Source: RGIG9041 sp045541455 (GTDB taxonomy: Bacteria > Bacillota > Clostridia > Oscillospirales > QAKW01). From it: 64,000 nucleotides of DNA. This document shows positions 8,584 through 15,304 of this stretch, piece after piece (positions within the stretch are counted from its first letter, which is position 1; every line of letters starts with the position of its first letter). Both the position numbers and the translations under genes were made by a program. The notes below the pieces were generated by a model. That model saw nothing but the letters and a program-made list of their open reading frames with translations, did no database searches and had not been told where the DNA came from. The DNA lies in the NCBI GenBank assembly GCA_045541455.1, contig JAZQJA010000042.1:62001-126000 (forward strand), read 5' to 3'.

Positions 8584-9603
8584 TTAAAACTGTGAGAGAA
8601 AACGTTTGTCGTTTTCAAAGAATAACCGCAAATCATTAATGTTGTATCTTCTCATAACAATTCGTTCAAGACCGAGACCAAAAGCAAAACCGCTGTATTC
8701 ATCGGGGTCAATTCCACAGTTTCGTAATACTTTTGGGTGTACCATGCCTGCACCTAAAATTTCAATCCAACCTTCGCCTTTGCACAGTCTGCAACCTTTA
8801 CCACCGCAAGAGAAGCAGCAAATATCCATTTCAGCAGATGGCTCAGTAAACGAAAAGTGGTGGGGACGGAAACGAGTAACGGTATTCTCACCATAAAGCC
8901 TTTTGGCAAAAAGATCAAGCGTTCCTTTAAGGTCGCTCATTCTTATATTTTTGTCAATAACAAGTCCTTCAATTTGATGAAATAACGGTGAATGTGTTGC
9001 GTCAACTTCATCAGAACGGTAAACGCGCCCTGGTGCGATAATTTTTATCGGCAGTTTACCTTGCTCCATAACATGTGCCTGAACAGGTGATGTTTGTGTG
9101 CGAAGCAAAATGTTTTCTGTAATATAAAAAGTATCTTGTGTGTCGCGCGCAGGGTGGTCTTTTGGCATATTTAAAAGCTCAAAGTTGTACTTATCGTATT
9201 CAACTTCCGGACCTGCAGCAATTTGAAAGCCCATTCCTATAAAAATATCTTTAATCTCATCAAGAACTTTTGTAAGCGGATGCTTTTTGCCAAGCTCATA
9301 AATTTTACCCGGCATTGTAACATCAATTGTTTCTTCTTTTAATTTTTTCTCGCTTTCAGCAGCTTCAAGCATAGCTTTTTTGCTGTCAATAGCGTCTGTA
9401 ATATCTGCACGCACTTCGTTGGCAAGCGCACCTACAATAGGTCTTTCTTCGGCTGATAAAGCACCCATACCACGAAGTACGGCGGTAAGTTCGCCTTTTT
9501 TACCTAAAAATCGAATTCTGATTTCTTCTATTTCTGTAAGTGCATTGCAACTTTCAATACACTCTTTAGCAGAAACTCTAATTTCTTCAAGTTTTTGTTT
9601 CAC
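8584..9603 (-). CDS. pheS: Phenylalanyl-tRNA synthetase alpha subunit
   Basis: Class II synthetase catalytic subunit of about 339 residues. It has an N-terminal coiled coil followed by HPLTKVLDEI, the substrate region around DHPARDTQDTFY, and class II motif 3 GLGLERIVMRRY. I chose the GTG at 9603 because AGGAGG lies 7 bases upstream and the protein then has the family length; an ATG further upstream would start inside the T-box terminator region. A Cys-rich insert (CCFSCGGKGCRLC) is the usual zinc-knuckle-like stretch of this family. Transcription is controlled by the leader described next. Confidence 0.96.
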   Translation of the reverse strand: MKQKLEEIRVSAKECIESCNALTEIEEIRIRFLGKKGELTAVLRGMGALSAEERPIVGALANEVRADITDAIDSKKAMLEAAESEKKLKEETIDVTMPGKIYELGKKHPLTKVLDEIKDIFIGMGFQIAAGPEVEYDKYNFELLNMPKDHPARDTQDTFYITENILLRTQTSPVQAHVMEQGKLPIKIIAPGRVYRSDEVDATHSPLFHQIEGLVIDKNIRMSDLKGTLDLFAKRLYGENTVTRFRPHHFSFTEPSAEMDICCFSCGGKGCRLCKGEGWIEILGAGMVHPKVLRNCGIDPDEYSGFAFGLGLERIVMRRYNINDLRLFFENDKRFLSQF

Positions 9604-9626
9604 GTCATTTCCTCCTTGTGAAATAT

Positions 9627-9849
9627 AAAAAAACTCCGCCCCAGTCAAGGGACGGAGTAAAATTTACCCGTGTTACCACCCAAGTTCCTAAAATTAGGCA
9701 CTCATTATCCGTTTAACGCACGGTTACGGCGTGTATCCACGCAGCTCCAATGTGAATATGACATATACGTCTAGCCTTATCCGCCTTACAGCCTATGGAC
9801 GAAATTCTCTTTAAGGATACATATATGCTTTTGGCATTTTCAACGCATT
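9627..9849 (-). ncRNA. T-box riboswitch, tRNA-Phe responsive
   Basis: The leader of pheST on the minus strand holds the conserved T-box core AACTTGGGTGGTAACACGG at about 9667-9687. It is followed by a terminator hairpin (ACTCCGTCCC/GGGGCGGAGT, 9627-9658) with a T run. A TTC triplet at 9754-9756, on the 3' side of the presumed stem I, is the candidate Phe specifier codon. Uncharged tRNA-Phe is expected to stabilise the antiterminator and turn on pheST. I did not fold the RNA, so the 5' limit rests on the promoter position. Confidence 0.93.
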
Positions 9850-9855
9850 TAGTAT

Positions 9856-9884
9856 ATAATATCATAACAATTTGTTAAATGCAA
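9856..9884 (-). promoter_or_regulatory. Promoter of the pheST T-box leader
   Basis: On the minus strand, -35 TTGCAT, a 17-base spacer and -10 TATTAT. This places the transcription start close to 9849. Confidence 0.65.
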
Positions 9885-9949
9885 GACTTTTTCTTGAAAA
9901 AGGGAACGGTGTGTGTTATTATTAAATTTATAGATTGGAGATGTATAAA

Positions 9950-10471
9950 ATGGATAACTATATCGAGGTCGTTGTACCTAAAAAACCTAATTTTAAAGAC
10001 AGAATAATAAGTTTTGGCGCAACAGTTTTGCCAATGCTTATAGGCAGTTATCTTGTGATTATGCTCTATTTTGCAAAAGTTTCGGCACTTTTGCCGCTCG
10101 CAATAATTGCGTGTGCTGTGCTGTATTATTTGGCTTATAAAATTTATTGCCGATTTAATGTTGAATGGGAATATATTCTTGTCGGTGATGAACTTAGATT
10201 TTCCAAAATAATAAATAAAAGCAAACGCCGTGATATACTTACAATAAATCTTTCAAAAATAGAAACTGTAGCAAAGGCAAATGATACTTCTTTTTCACAC
10301 CCCCTTAAGAATGTTACAAGAAAGTTTTTCTTTATTTCTCAAACAAATAATGACTACTTGTTTTTAATCGGCTTTGATAAAAAAGGTAATAAAGTTGCTG
10401 TGTTTTTTGAGCCTGATGAAAAAATGCTTGAAAACTTTAAAACAACCCTTCGCGGTAAACTTTTTGTATGA
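9950..10471 (+). CDS. Small membrane protein of unknown function (DUF6106-like)
   Basis: About 173 residues. Two adjacent hydrophobic helices (roughly residues 22-62) follow a short charged N-terminus, and the remaining ~110 residues look like a soluble cytoplasmic beta domain with many Lys. I do not recognise a catalytic motif; the protein resembles a clostridial family that I associate with DUF6106, with limited certainty. The start is the ATG at 9950, with TTGGAG 10 bases upstream. The stop overlaps the nnrD start by four bases (ATGA), so the two are translationally coupled. Confidence 0.65.
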   Translation: MDNYIEVVVPKKPNFKDRIISFGATVLPMLIGSYLVIMLYFAKVSALLPLAIIACAVLYYLAYKIYCRFNVEWEYILVGDELRFSKIINKSKRRDILTINLSKIETVAKANDTSFSHPLKNVTRKFFFISQTNNDYLFLIGFDKKGNKVAVFFEPDEKMLENFKTTLRGKLFV

Positions 10472-11313
10472 TAAAATTAAACGGTTTTGAATTTAAAACG
10501 CTGTTGCCAAAACGCGCTTGTGATTCTCATAAAGGCACGTTTGGTACAGCGGCTATTGTTGCTGGCAGTCTTTGCTATCAGGGTGCTGCTGCGCTTGCAA
10601 CGCGTGCCGCACTTTTAAGCGGCGCGGGTATTGTATGCGCTTTTATTCCTGACTGCATTTATGATGCTTTTGCAGCAAAAACATTCGGCGCTGTTATACA
10701 GCCGCTTGACAGTAAAAACGGAATTATTTGCGACAACAGCCTTACACAAAAAATTTTATCCCGGCGTGTAAATGCAGTACTGTGCGGTAGTGGTATAGGC
10801 ATAGGTGCAGGTGCTAAAAATGCAGTAGAACAGGTTTCAAAACTTGATTTGCCTGTCGTCTTTGATGCTGATGCACTTTTAGTTATTGCTGAGGATAAAA
10901 CACTCTTAAATCGTAATTTTCCAACTATTTTAACACCACATTTGGGTGAGTTTTCAAAACTTATAAATGAAACTGTTGATAATATAAAAAGAGATAGATA
11001 TAATCTTGCTTTAAGTTTTTTAAAAAAGTATAACTGCACACTTGTGCTTAAAGATTATGAGACTGTTATTGCAACGCCTGATGAAAGTTACTCACTTTGC
11101 AACCCTACCTCAGCTCTTTCCAAGGGTGGAAGCGGTGATGTTCTTGCAGGCATTATTTGTTCACTTGTTGCACAAGGTATGACAGCAAAAAATGCGTCGG
11201 TATGTGCAGTAACTATTCATAATCGTTGCGGACACCTTGCCGCTCAAATTTATGGCGAGCGCGCTGTACTTGCCGAAGATATTGCTGAACAATTAAGAAA
11301 GCCGGTGTTTTAA
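10468..11313 (+). CDS. nnrD: ADP/ATP-dependent (S)-NAD(P)H-hydrate dehydratase
   Basis: This 281-residue ribokinase-fold protein repairs damaged NAD(P)H hydrate. The family signatures are AAIVAGSLCYQGAAALA near the N-terminus, FDADAL and LTPHLGEF in the middle, and the nucleotide/catalytic SKGGSGDVLAG near the C-terminus. Only the dehydratase domain is present; the NnrE epimerase domain fused to it in many bacteria is absent, so an epimerase must be encoded elsewhere or be missing. Its stop overlaps the alr start by one base (TAATG). Confidence 0.92.
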   Translation: MIKLNGFEFKTLLPKRACDSHKGTFGTAAIVAGSLCYQGAAALATRAALLSGAGIVCAFIPDCIYDAFAAKTFGAVIQPLDSKNGIICDNSLTQKILSRRVNAVLCGSGIGIGAGAKNAVEQVSKLDLPVVFDADALLVIAEDKTLLNRNFPTILTPHLGEFSKLINETVDNIKRDRYNLALSFLKKYNCTLVLKDYETVIATPDESYSLCNPTSALSKGGSGDVLAGIICSLVAQGMTAKNASVCAVTIHNRCGHLAAQIYGERAVLAEDIAEQLRKPVF

Positions 11314-12476
11314 TGGACTTTTTAAGGCGCTGTTGGGCTGAAATTTCGCTTGACAAGCTTGTTTCAAATTTGAATAATATAAAATCACTTATTGGTACTT
11401 CGGATATTTGCGCTGTTGTAAAAGCAAATGCTTATGGTCATGGCGATAAGGCTATTGTGTTGCAACTGCAAAAAGAAGGGGTTAAACGTTTTGCTGTCGC
11501 CACAATGTGTGAAGCTGTTCACCTTCGCAAACTCGGTGTGACGGGAGATATTTTATTGCTTGGCGGTTGTCTTGACGACACCTTTGAAAGTGCTTTGCAG
11601 AACGATATAACTCTTACTGTGTTTGATTTTGATTTTGCAAAACGTATTGCTAATTATGCCCGAAAGACAAATAAAACGGTTAAAATACATATAAAACTTA
11701 ATACCGGTATGAACCGTGTTGGGTTTGATTGTATTACTCAATCCGACCGTATAAATACAGCAAAGTTAATCTATGATATATCTAAACTTGAATGTGTTGA
11801 GGTTGAAGGAATATTTACTCATTTTGCGGTGAGCGATGAACAAGATAGTGATGGGTATACAGATTTTCAAATTAATTGTATAAATGAACTTGTTTCACTT
11901 TTAAAACAGAAGGGAATTACAGTTAAATATATACATTGTGCAAATAGCGGTGCTATAATTAATAAACCTTGTGCTTATTATAATTTTGTTCGCGCCGGTA
12001 TTGCTCTTTATGGGCTGTATGAAGGATATGGCAAGCCAAATAACTTTACACCTATTTTGTCGCTTAAAAGCGTAATTAGTCAGATTCGTAATATTGAAAT
12101 TGGCACATCTGTAAGTTATGGCAGGTCGTTTGTTGCTAAAAAGCCAATGCGTTTGGCTACTGTAAATATAGGTTATGGCGACGGTTATCCCCGCAGTCTG
12201 TCATCGAAAGGTAGAATGCTTGTAAACGGAAAAAGTTGTAAAATTGTCGGTAAGGTATGTATGGACCAAACGATAATTGATATTACAGGTGTAGATTGTG
12301 CTGTTGGAGATACCGTTACAGTAATAGGTACAGACTCAAGAGAGTGCATAACAGCTTTAGAAATTGCAAATCTCGATAATACAATTAATTATGAAACCGT
12401 ATGTAATATTTCAATGCGTGTGCCGCGTGTGTACTATAAAGATGGTAAAATAGCCGAAATTACTCAGTATATTTAG
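11313..12476 (+). CDS. alr: Alanine racemase
   Basis: This 387-residue PLP enzyme converts L- to D-alanine for peptidoglycan. The PLP lysine is in AVVKANAYGHG, an N-terminal signature of the TIM-barrel domain; GIFTHFA, HCANSGA and the C-terminal beta domain with SYGRSF (catalytic Tyr), NIGYGDGYPR and GKVCMDQ are all present, so it looks active. It forms an operon with nnrD. The order alr followed by a mazF-like gene is the same as in Bacillus, where ndoAI-ndoA follow alr. Confidence 0.96.
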   Translation: MDFLRRCWAEISLDKLVSNLNNIKSLIGTSDICAVVKANAYGHGDKAIVLQLQKEGVKRFAVATMCEAVHLRKLGVTGDILLLGGCLDDTFESALQNDITLTVFDFDFAKRIANYARKTNKTVKIHIKLNTGMNRVGFDCITQSDRINTAKLIYDISKLECVEVEGIFTHFAVSDEQDSDGYTDFQINCINELVSLLKQKGITVKYIHCANSGAIINKPCAYYNFVRAGIALYGLYEGYGKPNNFTPILSLKSVISQIRNIEIGTSVSYGRSFVAKKPMRLATVNIGYGDGYPRSLSSKGRMLVNGKSCKIVGKVCMDQTIIDITGVDCAVGDTVTVIGTDSRECITALEIANLDNTINYETVCNISMRVPRVYYKDGKIAEITQYI

Positions 12477-12484
12477 TTTTGTGA

Positions 12485-12579
12485 CCGTAAAAATATTTTT
12501 AATATAGAATGATAGTGATTAAACTTTGAAGTAAATGTTAATACTATCATTGTAAAACATGTTTTAAATATTTTTGCGG
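12485..12579 (+). repeat. Long interrupted palindrome between alr and mazF
   Basis: The whole intergenic region can fold on itself. The outer arms CCGTAAAAATATTT (12485-12498) and AAATATTTTTGCGG (12566-12579) pair with one G-T wobble. The inner arms AATGATAGT (12508-12516) and ACTATCATT (12543-12551) pair perfectly, extended by ATTAA/TTAAT after a one-base bulge. No T run follows, so it does not look like a plain terminator. It could be an mRNA leader structure, a protein-binding dyad or a MITE-like insertion. Confidence 0.6.
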
Positions 12580-12594
12580 AGAGTGAAAACCTTA

Positions 12595-12930
12595 ATGATT
12601 AAAAGAGGCGATATATACTATGCAGATTTGTCGCCTGTTGTCGGCAGTGAGCAGGGTGGGCTGCGCCCGGTACTGATTGTTCAAAACGATGTCGGTAATA
12701 AATACAGCCCTACAGTAATTGCTGCTGCTATAACAAGTCAGGTGAATAAATCAAAACTGCCAACCCATATAGAACTTGGTGAAAACTACGGCTTGTCCAA
12801 AGAATCGGTTATTTTATTAGAACAGGTGCGTACAATTGATAAAACGAGGCTCAAAGAGAAAATGGGTCACATTGACCCTAAAACTATGGATATGGTAAAT
12901 AGGGCAATTTCAGTTAGTTTTGGGCTTTAA
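12595..12930 (+). CDS. MazF/PemK family endoribonuclease toxin (EndoA-like), no antitoxin gene adjacent
   Basis: About 111 residues, the usual length of MazF/EndoA. Family motifs are the N-terminal RGDIYYADLSPVVGSEQGG and RPVLIVQND, then VIAAAITSQ, and the C-terminal LLEQVRTIDKTRL. MazF toxins cut single-stranded RNA at short sites. The key residues of this fold (Arg after the first strand loop, the Thr/Ser in AAITS) are present, so it looks active. The start is the ATG at 12595; GCGGAGAG lies about 12 bases upstream. In Bacillus a MazE/NdoAI antitoxin gene sits between alr and the toxin. Here that space (12477-12594) holds no ORF, only a long palindrome. Confidence 0.9.
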   Translation: MIKRGDIYYADLSPVVGSEQGGLRPVLIVQNDVGNKYSPTVIAAAITSQVNKSKLPTHIELGENYGLSKESVILLEQVRTIDKTRLKEKMGHIDPKTMDMVNRAISVSFGL

Positions 12931-12939
12931 TACTTAAAT

Positions 12940-12986
12940 AAAAAGTGGGTTTTAAAAAACGATAGTTTTTTAAAACCCACTTTTTA
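12940..12986. terminator. Bidirectional terminator between mazF and the SGNH hydrolase
   Basis: Very long perfect stem, about 21 base pairs (AAAAAGTGGGTTTTAAAAAA and complement), with a 5-6 base loop and A/T tracts on both sides. It can serve both convergent genes. Confidence 0.92.
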
Positions 12987-13709
12987 TTATGACATCATAG
13001 TTTCAATAAGCGATATTGCAAATAGGTAATTCATATCTCGTGTAGGATGATTTATGTTGTTAGAAAGCATATCTGTAATATTAACGCCGTTTTCGTGAAG
13101 AGTTTTCCATTTTGAGTAACAGTCACAAATTTTAACATTATATTTTTGAGCCACTTGTTTGCCGGCGTTTAAATATTGCTCTAGCACCCCGCTGTTTTCA
13201 AGCTTTGCAGCAGTCAGTGCAACATCAATCTGGTTTTGTTCTTTTAAATGGCAACTTAAATCGGTGCACATCATATTTGGAGTCATAAAAATAGTTTCAA
13301 TATTTGCATTTTTAAGTTTTGAAAAAATACCGTCAAGTGCATCGGTGTATTGGTGTATATTATCTATTCCGGCAAAACAGTCGTTAAGTCCAAAACAAAC
13401 GACAGCAAGGTCGGGCGCGTGAGATATAATATCCCTGTCAAGTCGGGAAAGCCCATGCGGAGCTTTGCCGCCGCTTACACCTGCGTTAATAATGTTAACC
13501 GGTACAGTTGGGTATAGAATTGACATTATTTTAGCAAGATAGGCGTGATATGCGTTGTTTTTATCAAAAACTGTTTCAATTGCCCCGTTTAGTTTGTTGT
13601 AAACTTCAAAACAGCCTTGTGTAACGCTGTCACCAATAAAACCTATTGTAACTGCAGGCATATTGCTATTATTGTCAGCCTTTGCTTTAATCTTCTCAAT
13701 AATACGCAT
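12987..13709 (-). CDS. SGNH/GDSL-family hydrolase (esterase or deacetylase)
   Basis: This 240-residue intracellular protein has the GDSL/SGNH block order: block I GFIGDSVTQG (nucleophile Ser), block II NAGVSGG (oxyanion Gly), block III GLNDC (Asn) and block V with the catalytic His in NHPTRD. There is no signal peptide. The position three residues before the block V His, usually Asp in DxxH, reads Asn (NINH), so the triad may be altered. The substrate is unknown; relatives remove acetyl or acyl groups from carbohydrates. Confidence 0.82.
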   Translation of the reverse strand: MRIIEKIKAKADNNSNMPAVTIGFIGDSVTQGCFEVYNKLNGAIETVFDKNNAYHAYLAKIMSILYPTVPVNIINAGVSGGKAPHGLSRLDRDIISHAPDLAVVCFGLNDCFAGIDNIHQYTDALDGIFSKLKNANIETIFMTPNMMCTDLSCHLKEQNQIDVALTAAKLENSGVLEQYLNAGKQVAQKYNVKICDCYSKWKTLHENGVNITDMLSNNINHPTRDMNYLFAISLIETMMS

Positions 13710-13802
13710 AACTTGTCTCCTTGTCTCCTTTAAGATATATATTTAAGTTAATAATATAATGTTTAGATATAGAAATCAAGTATAAAAAATAATAAAAAAG
13801 TG

Positions 13803-13831
13803 TTGACTTTTAAAATTATGTCTGCTATAAT
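13803..13831 (+). promoter_or_regulatory. Promoter of tRNA-Leu
   Basis: -35 TTGACT, a 17-base spacer and -10 TATAAT, ending 23 bases before the mature tRNA 5' end. Confidence 0.8.
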
Positions 13832-13854
13832 AACTGACGTTGACACAATAATAT

Positions 13855-13939
13855 GCGAGAGTGGCGGAATTGGCAGACGCGCACGTTTGAGGGGCGTGTG
13901 GATTACTCCGTACGGGTTCAAGTCCCGTCTTTCGCACCA
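13855..13939 (+). tRNA. tRNA-Leu (anticodon GAG), CCA encoded
   Basis: Acceptor arms GCGAGAG/CTTTCGC pair; D stem GCG/CGC; anticodon stem CACGT/GCGTG with loop TTGAGGG giving GAG; a class II long variable arm; T arm ACGGGTTCAAGTCCCGT; discriminator A and CCA encoded. The 3' end is duplicated 203 bases downstream. Confidence 0.95.
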
Positions 13940-14092
13940 AAAAAGTTCATACACCAATAGGTGTGTGAACTTTTTTATTTGTATAAAAAAGGGACTTGAA
14001 CCCCAAGGGGGCACGAACGTTTAGAAAAACAGTCCGGTGGACTGTTTTTTAGTGAGTGGTGCGCAGATGGGCACCGTGAACAAAGTGTAACG
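13922..14092 (+). repeat. Tandem repeat copy 1, starting inside the tRNA-Leu T arm
   Basis: About 171 bases that recur nearly identically at 14125. The unit holds the last 18 bases of tRNA-Leu (GTCCCGTCTTTCGCACCA), the terminator hairpin GTTCATACACC/GGTGTGTGAAC, an inverted copy of the tRNA T arm (GGGACTTGAACCC, 13991-14003), a second hairpin AAACAGTCC/GGACTGTTT, and GAGTGGTGCGCAGATGGGCA. The copies differ by one A in an A run and two bases near the end. Confidence 0.9.
13940..13976 (+). terminator. Terminator of tRNA-Leu
   Basis: Stem AAAAAGTTCATACACC/GGTGTGTGAACTTTTT with an AATA loop, followed by a T run. An identical hairpin is in repeat copy 2. Confidence 0.88.
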
Positions 14093-14124
14093 GTCATCAA
14101 GCAGTTAAGACGCAAAGCGGCTCT

Positions 14125-14294
14125 GTCCCGTCTTTCGCACCAAAAAAGTTCATACACCAATAGGTGTGTGAACTTTTTTATTTGTATAAAAAGGGACTTG
14201 AACCCCAAGGGGGCACGAACGTTTAGAAAAACAGTCCGGTGGACTGTTTTTTAGTGAGTGGTGCGCAGATGGGCACCGTGAACGGAGTGTAACG
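14125..14294 (+). repeat. Tandem repeat copy 2 with tRNA-Leu 3' end
   Basis: Second copy of the unit described at 13922. A 32-base spacer (14093-14124) without homology to the tRNA body separates them, so only the 3' end of the tRNA is duplicated. No gene is supported between 13940 and 14379: reading frames here are the reverse complement of tRNA and repeat sequence. Confidence 0.9.
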
Positions 14295-14350
14295 TAATCT
14301 TTTTACGCTTTTGCAATAAATAGTGTACCATGAAACGAACCTTAAAACAA

Positions 14351-14377
14351 GGGCGCCGCATTGCTGCGACGCCTTTA
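14351..14377 (-). terminator. Terminator of the XRE/Gly-repeat gene (minus strand)
   Basis: Stem AGGCG-t-CGCA/TGCG-g-CGCCT with a GCAA loop on the minus strand, followed by TTGTTTT. The T run is imperfect. Confidence 0.6.
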
Positions 14378-14379
14378 TC

Positions 14380-15174
14380 TCATTGTATATAGAATTTAAA
14401 AATCTCTTTTGCCCAGCCGAGCCAAGACGGAACATTGCCATCAAGCCACTGCACAACCTTTGGTATATCTGCCGTTGTCAGATCTCCGATGTGGCTGTAA
14501 ACACTTCCATTTGCCGCAGATTGACCAATAGCAATCATAGCGTGGGCGTGGTCGCCAACGGCGGCATAATTGCCGATAGCAAGTGCACCTGTTGAGAAGT
14601 AGCCAACCGAGAGCGCTCCGAAGGATATTAGTCCTACGCTAATTGCACCTGCAGCAAATAAGCCGAGAGCAATCGAGCCAACTGCAAGAAGTCCGGCTGA
14701 GAACACGCCTGCGGAAATCAAGCCTAGGGACAGAAGTCCAATAGAGATTACTCCAAGTGAAAATAGACCAACCGAGAAAACACCTCGTGAAAGCAGACCG
14801 AAGGAAAATACTCCACGCGCCTTAAGTCCTATTGCAAAGAATCCGTGTGCGTTTCTTCCGATATGATAAAGAGGCATACCGAAAAACATCTTTTTGCTCT
14901 TGCGTTCGTGAAGCTGTTTTTTAAACTTATCCCAAATGCTTTCTTTTTCTGCAGGTTGTAACCCTTGCTTTTTTGTAATATCCTCATTGAGAAGATAATC
15001 CATCGAACATTTAAACAACTTTCCCATTTTTATAAGCTTTTCGGTTTCGGGATATGCGATATCCGACTCCCATTTGCTGATCGACTGACGGGAAACGCTA
15101 AGAATATCAGCAAGCTGTTCTTGTGTATAGTTGTATTCTTTTCTGAGTTTTGATAGTTTTTCGCCAAGTGTCAT
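14380..15174 (-). CDS. XRE-family HTH protein with a 5-residue Gly-repeat C-terminal domain
   Basis: About 264 residues. The N-terminus is a Cro/CI-type helix-turn-helix (TQEQLADILSVSRQSISKWE). A charged linker (about 65-100) leads to a repeat domain in which Gly occurs at every fifth position 20 times in a row (residues 106-201). In nearly all units Ala or Ser sits two residues before the Gly, giving [A/S]-x-G-x-x with bulky hydrophobics between (for example FSVGL, FSLGV, ISIGL). This periodicity suggests a pentapeptide-type beta-helix or a membrane-associated solenoid; function unknown. The start MTLGEK is preceded by AAGGAG 8 bases upstream. The gene lies 130 bases after the ABC permease and may belong to that operon. 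Confidence 0.85.
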   Translation of the reverse strand: MTLGEKLSKLRKEYNYTQEQLADILSVSRQSISKWESDIAYPETEKLIKMGKLFKCSMDYLLNEDITKKQGLQPAEKESIWDKFKKQLHERKSKKMFFGMPLYHIGRNAHGFFAIGLKARGVFSFGLLSRGVFSVGLFSLGVISIGLLSLGLISAGVFSAGLLAVGSIALGLFAAGAISVGLISFGALSVGYFSTGALAIGNYAAVGDHAHAMIAIGQSAANGSVYSHIGDLTTADIPKVVQWLDGNVPSWLGWAKEIFKFYIQ

Positions 15175-15304
15175 AATCATTTCTCCTTATGTTTTTTGAG
15201 CGTTGCGTTGCCTTAAATTATAGAACACTCAGCAAAATCATACCACCAATTCGCTGTTTCTAAATGTAAACTTTGGGTTGCAAGTTAACTTATTAGCTTT
15301 TGTT

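Noticed and set aside
13922..14294. CRISPR-like or tandem regulatory array
   Set aside because: Only two long copies with a single 32-base spacer; no cas genes and no short regular repeats.
13763..14456. Several 74-90 codon reading frames on both strands around tRNA-Leu
   Set aside because: They are translations of tRNA and repeat sequence in reverse or shifted frames (for example RRDLNPYG is the reverse complement of the T arm and anticodon region). They lack SD sequences and overlap terminators.
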